A stretch of DNA of 64,000 bases. Source: Pseudomonas abyssi. GTDB taxonomy: Bacteria > Pseudomonadota > Gammaproteobacteria > Pseudomonadales > Pseudomonadaceae. A program made the position numbers and the translations under genes. The stretch's first letter is position 1, and every line of letters begins with the position of its first letter. Positions 61,221-64,000 of the stretch are shown piece after piece. Where the stretch lies: positions 62,001 through 126,000 of the forward strand of contig NZ_NTMR01000010.1 in NCBI RefSeq assembly GCF_002307495.1. Reading direction: 5' to 3'. The notes under the pieces were generated by a model that was not told the DNA's origin, ran no database searches, and was given only the letters and a program-made list of their open reading frames with translations.

Positions 61221-61997
61221 ATGAACCGCCTGACCCGCGCTGCACTGGGTAGCACCCTGATGCTGGCCAGCAGCCTTGCACACGCCTATCCCCTGCTGTG
61301 GCAGAACAACAGCATTACCTATCTGTACGGCACCGATTTCCAGGTTGACCCTGACACCCAGCAAACCGTGACCTTCGAGCACGCCAGCGGCTGGACCAAG
61401 GGTGACCTGTTCATCTTCTTCGACAGCATCCACTACAACGGTGGTACCAACAGCGAAGATCAGAACAGCAGCTACTACGGTGAAATCTCCCCGCGCCTGT
61501 CACTGGGCAAGATCACCGGCCAGAGCTTTGCCTTCGGCCCGATCACCGACGTGCTGTTGGCCGGCACCTACGAGTTCGGCCGTAACGACGTCAAAAATTA
61601 CCTGCTCGGCCCGGCCGTTGACCTGAATATCCCCGGCTTCGACTACTTCCAGCTGAACACCTACTATCGCCACGCCGACGAGGCATCTGGCGGCCGCGGC
61701 GTATGGCAGATCACACCGGTGTGGGCCTACACCGTCCCGGTCGGCAACTCCGACGTGCTGATCGACGGCTTTATCGACTGGGTAGTCGATAACGACGACG
61801 ACAACTACCACGCCAACCTGCACATCAACCCGCAGATCAAATACGACCTGGGCAAGGCCCTGGGCTGGTCCGAGAAGCAGCTGTACACCGGTATCGAGTA
61901 CGACTACTGGAAGCACAAGTACGGCATCCCGAACGGCACCTTCGGGCTGGATACCCACCAGAGCGCAACCAACCTGATCGCCAAGTACCACTTCTGA
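61221..61997 (+). CDS. Tsx/OmpK-family outer membrane channel
   Basis: A 258-residue outer membrane protein. A signal peptide ends at AHA (about 22), and a 12-strand barrel of the nucleoside-specific channel-forming (Tsx/OmpK) family ends in Phe (LIAKYHF). Typical segments are ITYLYGTDF, EHASGWTKGDLFIFFDS and YTGIEYDYWKHKYG. It probably lets nucleosides or similar solutes cross the outer membrane. The start at 61221 has a GGAGAA site; an in-frame ATG 63 bp earlier is rejected because it disrupts the signal peptide. Confidence 0.9.
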   Translation: MNRLTRAALGSTLMLASSLAHAYPLLWQNNSITYLYGTDFQVDPDTQQTVTFEHASGWTKGDLFIFFDSIHYNGGTNSEDQNSSYYGEISPRLSLGKITGQSFAFGPITDVLLAGTYEFGRNDVKNYLLGPAVDLNIPGFDYFQLNTYYRHADEASGGRGVWQITPVWAYTVPVGNSDVLIDGFIDWVVDNDDDNYHANLHINPQIKYDLGKALGWSEKQLYTGIEYDYWKHKYGIPNGTFGLDTHQSATNLIAKYHF

Positions 61998-62013
61998 TCA
62001 GGACACAAAAAAA

Positions 62014-62039
62014 CCGCAGCACAGGCTGCGGTTTTTTTT
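62014..62039 (+). terminator. Intrinsic terminator of the Tsx-like gene
   Basis: CCGCAGC (62014-62020) and GCTGCGG (62025-62031) form a stem with loop ACAG, preceded by seven A and followed by eight T. It begins 17 bp after the stop. Confidence 0.95.
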
Positions 62040-62099
62040 GCTCACCACCAGCAACGTCGAGGTGGTTTGCTAGACGCTCGGAAGTCCAGTGTGCACCTT

Positions 62100-62222
62100 G
62101 GGTTCGTCCCGTTTACGCGGGCGAGTAGCGCAGATTTATCGGGGAAAAGAGCCACAGGGTGTCTGAGGAGCGAAGCGACGAGTTTTGTGGCTCCCCGATA
62201 AATCGAGCAACGCAGCGAACCC
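62100..62222. repeat. Structured intergenic element with nested inverted repeats
   Basis: In the 330-bp gene-free stretch 62040-62369, outer arms GGGTTCG (62100-62106) and CGAACCC (62216-62222) enclose GATTTATCGGGG (62133-62144) and CCCCGATAAATC (62193-62204). These enclose GAGCCACA (62149-62156) and TGTGGCTC (62186-62193). A smaller hairpin CCCG-TTTACG-CGGG lies in the left part. The nesting would fold one long cruciform or RNA stem. It has no credible ORF. It resembles palindromic intergenic repeats or a miniature mobile element, but I see only one copy in this window. Confidence 0.6.
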
Positions 62223-62258
62223 GAAGGGCCGCGTAGTCGGGTGCCCCGGGGGATCGCT

Positions 62259-62286
62259 AAGGGGGGCTGGGCATGCAGCCCCCCTT
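62259..62286. repeat. GC-rich hairpin next to the structured element
   Basis: An 11-pair inverted repeat (arms 62259-62269 and 62276-62286, core GGGGGGCTG/CAGCCCCCC) lies 36 bp from the nested element and may belong to it. Confidence 0.5.
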
Positions 62287-62342
62287 GGCTCGCCGTGAGG
62301 GCGAAAGGCTGAGTTGATTACAGCTCGCGGCAAAACACAGTC

Positions 62343-62362
62343 GGCCGAGCCGGAACTCGGCC
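62343..62362 (-). terminator. Hairpin after the acyl-CoA dehydrogenase gene
   Basis: GGCCGAG (62343-62349) and CTCGGCC (62356-62362) form a stem 7 bp beyond the stop at 62370 on the minus strand, with a loosely T-rich stretch after it. Confidence 0.55.
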
Positions 62363-62369
62363 CTCCCGG

Positions 62370-63512
62370 TCAATAACCGCGCAACGCCGCAAAGCGGTTG
62401 GCGTGATAGCGGTAGTCGCCAAACAACGCCTGCACACTGCGCGCACGCTTCATGAACAGGCCGATATCAAACTCGTCGGTCATGCCCATGCCGCCGTGCA
62501 TCTGCACCGCTTCGTTGGTCGCCAGCTCGGCTACTTCGCAGGCCTTGGCCTTGGCCAGGCTGACCCATTGCGCCGCCTCGGCATCACCGGCATCCAACGC
62601 CATCTGCGCCTTCAACACCGCCGACTTGACCAGTTCCAGCTCGCTGAACAGATGCGCGCAACGATGTTGCAGCGCCTGGAAGGTGCTCAGTGCTACCCCG
62701 AACTGCTTGCGCTCCTGCAGATAGGCAACGGTGCGCTCGAACACTTCCAGCGACAGGCCCAGCAGCTCACCGGCCAGCTGCGCGTTGACCACATCCAGGG
62801 TCAGCGCCAGCGCCGCCCAGGCGTTGCCTGCCTCACCCAGCAGATCACCAGAGGCGACCTTCACGTTGTCAAAGCTGACGATCGCCGCATTGCGGCTGTC
62901 AGCCATGATGGTGCGCTCGACACTCACGCCCGGCGCGTTGCGATCCACCAGCAACAGGCTGATGCCCGCCTGATCACCTTCAGCGCCCTCGCTGCGCGCA
63001 GAGACGATCAGCTTGTCGGCAACATGGCCGTCGACCACAAAGGTCTTGCGGCCGTTGAGCAGATACCCGCCATCAGCTACCTGCAGTCGGGTTGCTACCC
63101 GGTTCGGCGCGTGACGCGGCGCTTCATCAATCGCCAGCGCCAGCAGCAGGCTGCCCTCGGCGACCTGCGGCAGCAGCGCCTGCTGCTGTTCGCTGGAGCC
63201 CGCCAGCAGCAGCGCGGCCACACCGCCAATGGCGGTCGAGATCAAGGGGGAAGCGCTGAGGTTGCGGCCGGCCTGTTCGCTGACCTGGCCCATGCCGACG
63301 TAGCCGAACTGGGCACCACCGAGGGCTTCGGGGATCAGGGTACCGACAAAGCCCATCTCGACCATGCTCTGCCACAGCTCGCGGGAAAAGCCGGTTTCAT
63401 CGCGGTTGTCGCGCAGCGCACGCAGCTGACTGACCGGGGCGCTCTCGCTCAGAAAACGCTTGGCCGCGTCCTTGAGCATCTGTTGTTCTTCGTTAAGTAC
63501 CAAAGCTGCCAT
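62370..63512 (-). CDS. Acyl-CoA dehydrogenase family protein
   Basis: A 380-residue protein of the acyl-CoA dehydrogenase fold: N-terminal helical domain (about 1-120), flavin beta domain (about 125-225) and C-terminal helical domain (about 230-380: VQMHGGMGMTDEFDIGLFMKRAR). The flavin-domain segments are divergent (ALAIDEAPRHAPNRVATRLQ). Together with the next gene it resembles the paired subunits of heteromeric dehydrogenases used for steroid side chains or unusual acyl-CoAs, where one partner often lacks the catalytic base. The 12-bp gap to its neighbour indicates one operon. Confidence 0.85.
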   Translation of the reverse strand: MAALVLNEEQQMLKDAAKRFLSESAPVSQLRALRDNRDETGFSRELWQSMVEMGFVGTLIPEALGGAQFGYVGMGQVSEQAGRNLSASPLISTAIGGVAALLLAGSSEQQQALLPQVAEGSLLLALAIDEAPRHAPNRVATRLQVADGGYLLNGRKTFVVDGHVADKLIVSARSEGAEGDQAGISLLLVDRNAPGVSVERTIMADSRNAAIVSFDNVKVASGDLLGEAGNAWAALALTLDVVNAQLAGELLGLSLEVFERTVAYLQERKQFGVALSTFQALQHRCAHLFSELELVKSAVLKAQMALDAGDAEAAQWVSLAKAKACEVAELATNEAVQMHGGMGMTDEFDIGLFMKRARSVQALFGDYRYHANRFAALRGY

Positions 63513-63524
63513 GATGCTGTCCCC

Positions 63525-64000
63525 TCACTGAAGGCCGAGAATGTTGCGGGCGATGACGTTGAGCTGCACCTCGCTGGTACCGCCCTCGATCGAGTTGCCC
63601 TTGGAGCGCAGCCAGGTGCGGGCAACGGCCCCCTCGCGAGACGCCTCCCCTTCCCAGAGCAGACCGTCGCTGCCATGCAGGGCGACCATCAGTTCCTGCC
63701 GGCGCTTGTTCAGCTCGGTGCCGTAGTACTTGAGCATGGCCGAGGCCGCGCCAACGCCCTGACCCGCCTTGGCTTCATCCAGTACCCGCTCTGCGGTCAG
63801 CGCAAAGGCAGCGGCATCCAGATCCCATGTCGCCAGTTCACCGCGCAGCATGCCGTCAGCCAGCTTGCCGTCTTCCAGGCCGACAGCATCCACCGCGATC
63901 TGCGGCAGGGTCTTCTGGCCTGCGGCGGTGCGGCCCATACCGCCAATCATTTCCCGCTCGTGGGTCAGCAGGTACTTGGCGATGGTCCAGCCGGCGTTGA
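63525..64000 (-). CDS. Acyl-CoA dehydrogenase family protein (partial, N-terminus beyond the window)
   Basis: The C-terminal part of an acyl-CoA dehydrogenase, open to the window edge (reading N-A-G-W-T-I-A-K-Y-L-L-T-H-E-R-E-M from the edge). The end RSKGNSIEGGTSEVQLNVIARNILGLQ is the FadE17/FadE26-like C-terminus with E-G-G-T-S-E. It probably pairs with the gene that follows it as two subunits of one enzyme. Confidence 0.85.
   Translation of the reverse strand, partial: NAGWTIAKYLLTHEREMIGGMGRTAAGQKTLPQIAVDAVGLEDGKLADGMLRGELATWDLDAAAFALTAERVLDEAKAGQGVGAASAMLKYYGTELNKRRQELMVALHGSDGLLWEGEASREGAVARTWLRSKGNSIEGGTSEVQLNVIARNILGLQ

Overview
The window is about 64 kb of GC-rich chromosome from a gammaproteobacterium of the Pseudomonas group. 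The order ponA <> pilMNOPQ-aroK-aroB-(AAA+SPOR protein)-gltB-gltD-hemE-parA is the arrangement I recall from Pseudomonas aeruginosa. A Gac/Rsm-type small RNA with a GacA box and an Anr/Fnr box are also present. An E. coli-type cytochrome bd cluster (cydA-cydB-cydX-cydD-cydC) and a gene content unlike P. aeruginosa outside the conserved core suggest a relative such as Halopseudomonas or the P. stutzeri/pertucinogena lineages; this species-level placement is inference. No rRNA, tRNA, CRISPR array, transposase or phage gene was found. Layout: 1-3972 holds the small iron-sulfur subunit of an IorAB-type molybdenum hydroxylase, a LysR regulator facing a NylB-like serine hydrolase, and a YjiK-like protein. 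4037-11370 is a minus-strand metal-uptake cluster: TonB-dependent receptor, NikK-like and NikL-like periplasmic/membrane proteins, NikM, NikQ, NikO, a NikR homologue, then AMP nucleosidase. A NikR-like operator lies just upstream of the receptor. 11368-14759 is an AraC regulator divergent from a FepA/PfeA-type siderophore receptor. 14810-18131 holds a YegP protein and an AraC regulator divergent from a two-gene operon of a TauD-type dioxygenase and a 2-keto-4-pentenoate hydratase-like protein. 18209-18402 is an unannotated RsmY/RsmZ-type sRNA with its GacA box. 18446-28426 holds fbp, two large acyl-CoA dehydrogenases, selO, an SLC13 permease with TrkA-C domains, and metY. 28504-47551 is the conserved core: ParA, haem synthesis (hemE), glutamate synthase (gltBD), shikimate pathway (aroB, aroK), type IV pilus assembly (pilM-Q) and penicillin-binding protein 1A. 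47509-53599 is a LysR regulator divergent from an acyl-CoA ligase and a single-chain acyl-CoA carboxylase, probably a dedicated acid-activation and carboxylation pathway. 53600-61012 holds cytochrome bd oxidase with its CydDC exporter and CydX subunit, preceded by lrgAB. 61221-64000 holds a Tsx-like channel, a structured intergenic element, and two acyl-CoA dehydrogenases, the second running off the window. The most notable points are the Rsm sRNA; the NikR homologue that has lost two canonical nickel-binding histidines but carries a His-rich tail; the receptor-to-ATPase nickel/cobalt uptake locus with its operator; a cydD frame that lacks any ATG/GTG/TTG start before its first membrane helix; a terminator-like hairpin in the gltB leader; and a folded intergenic element near 62.1 kb.
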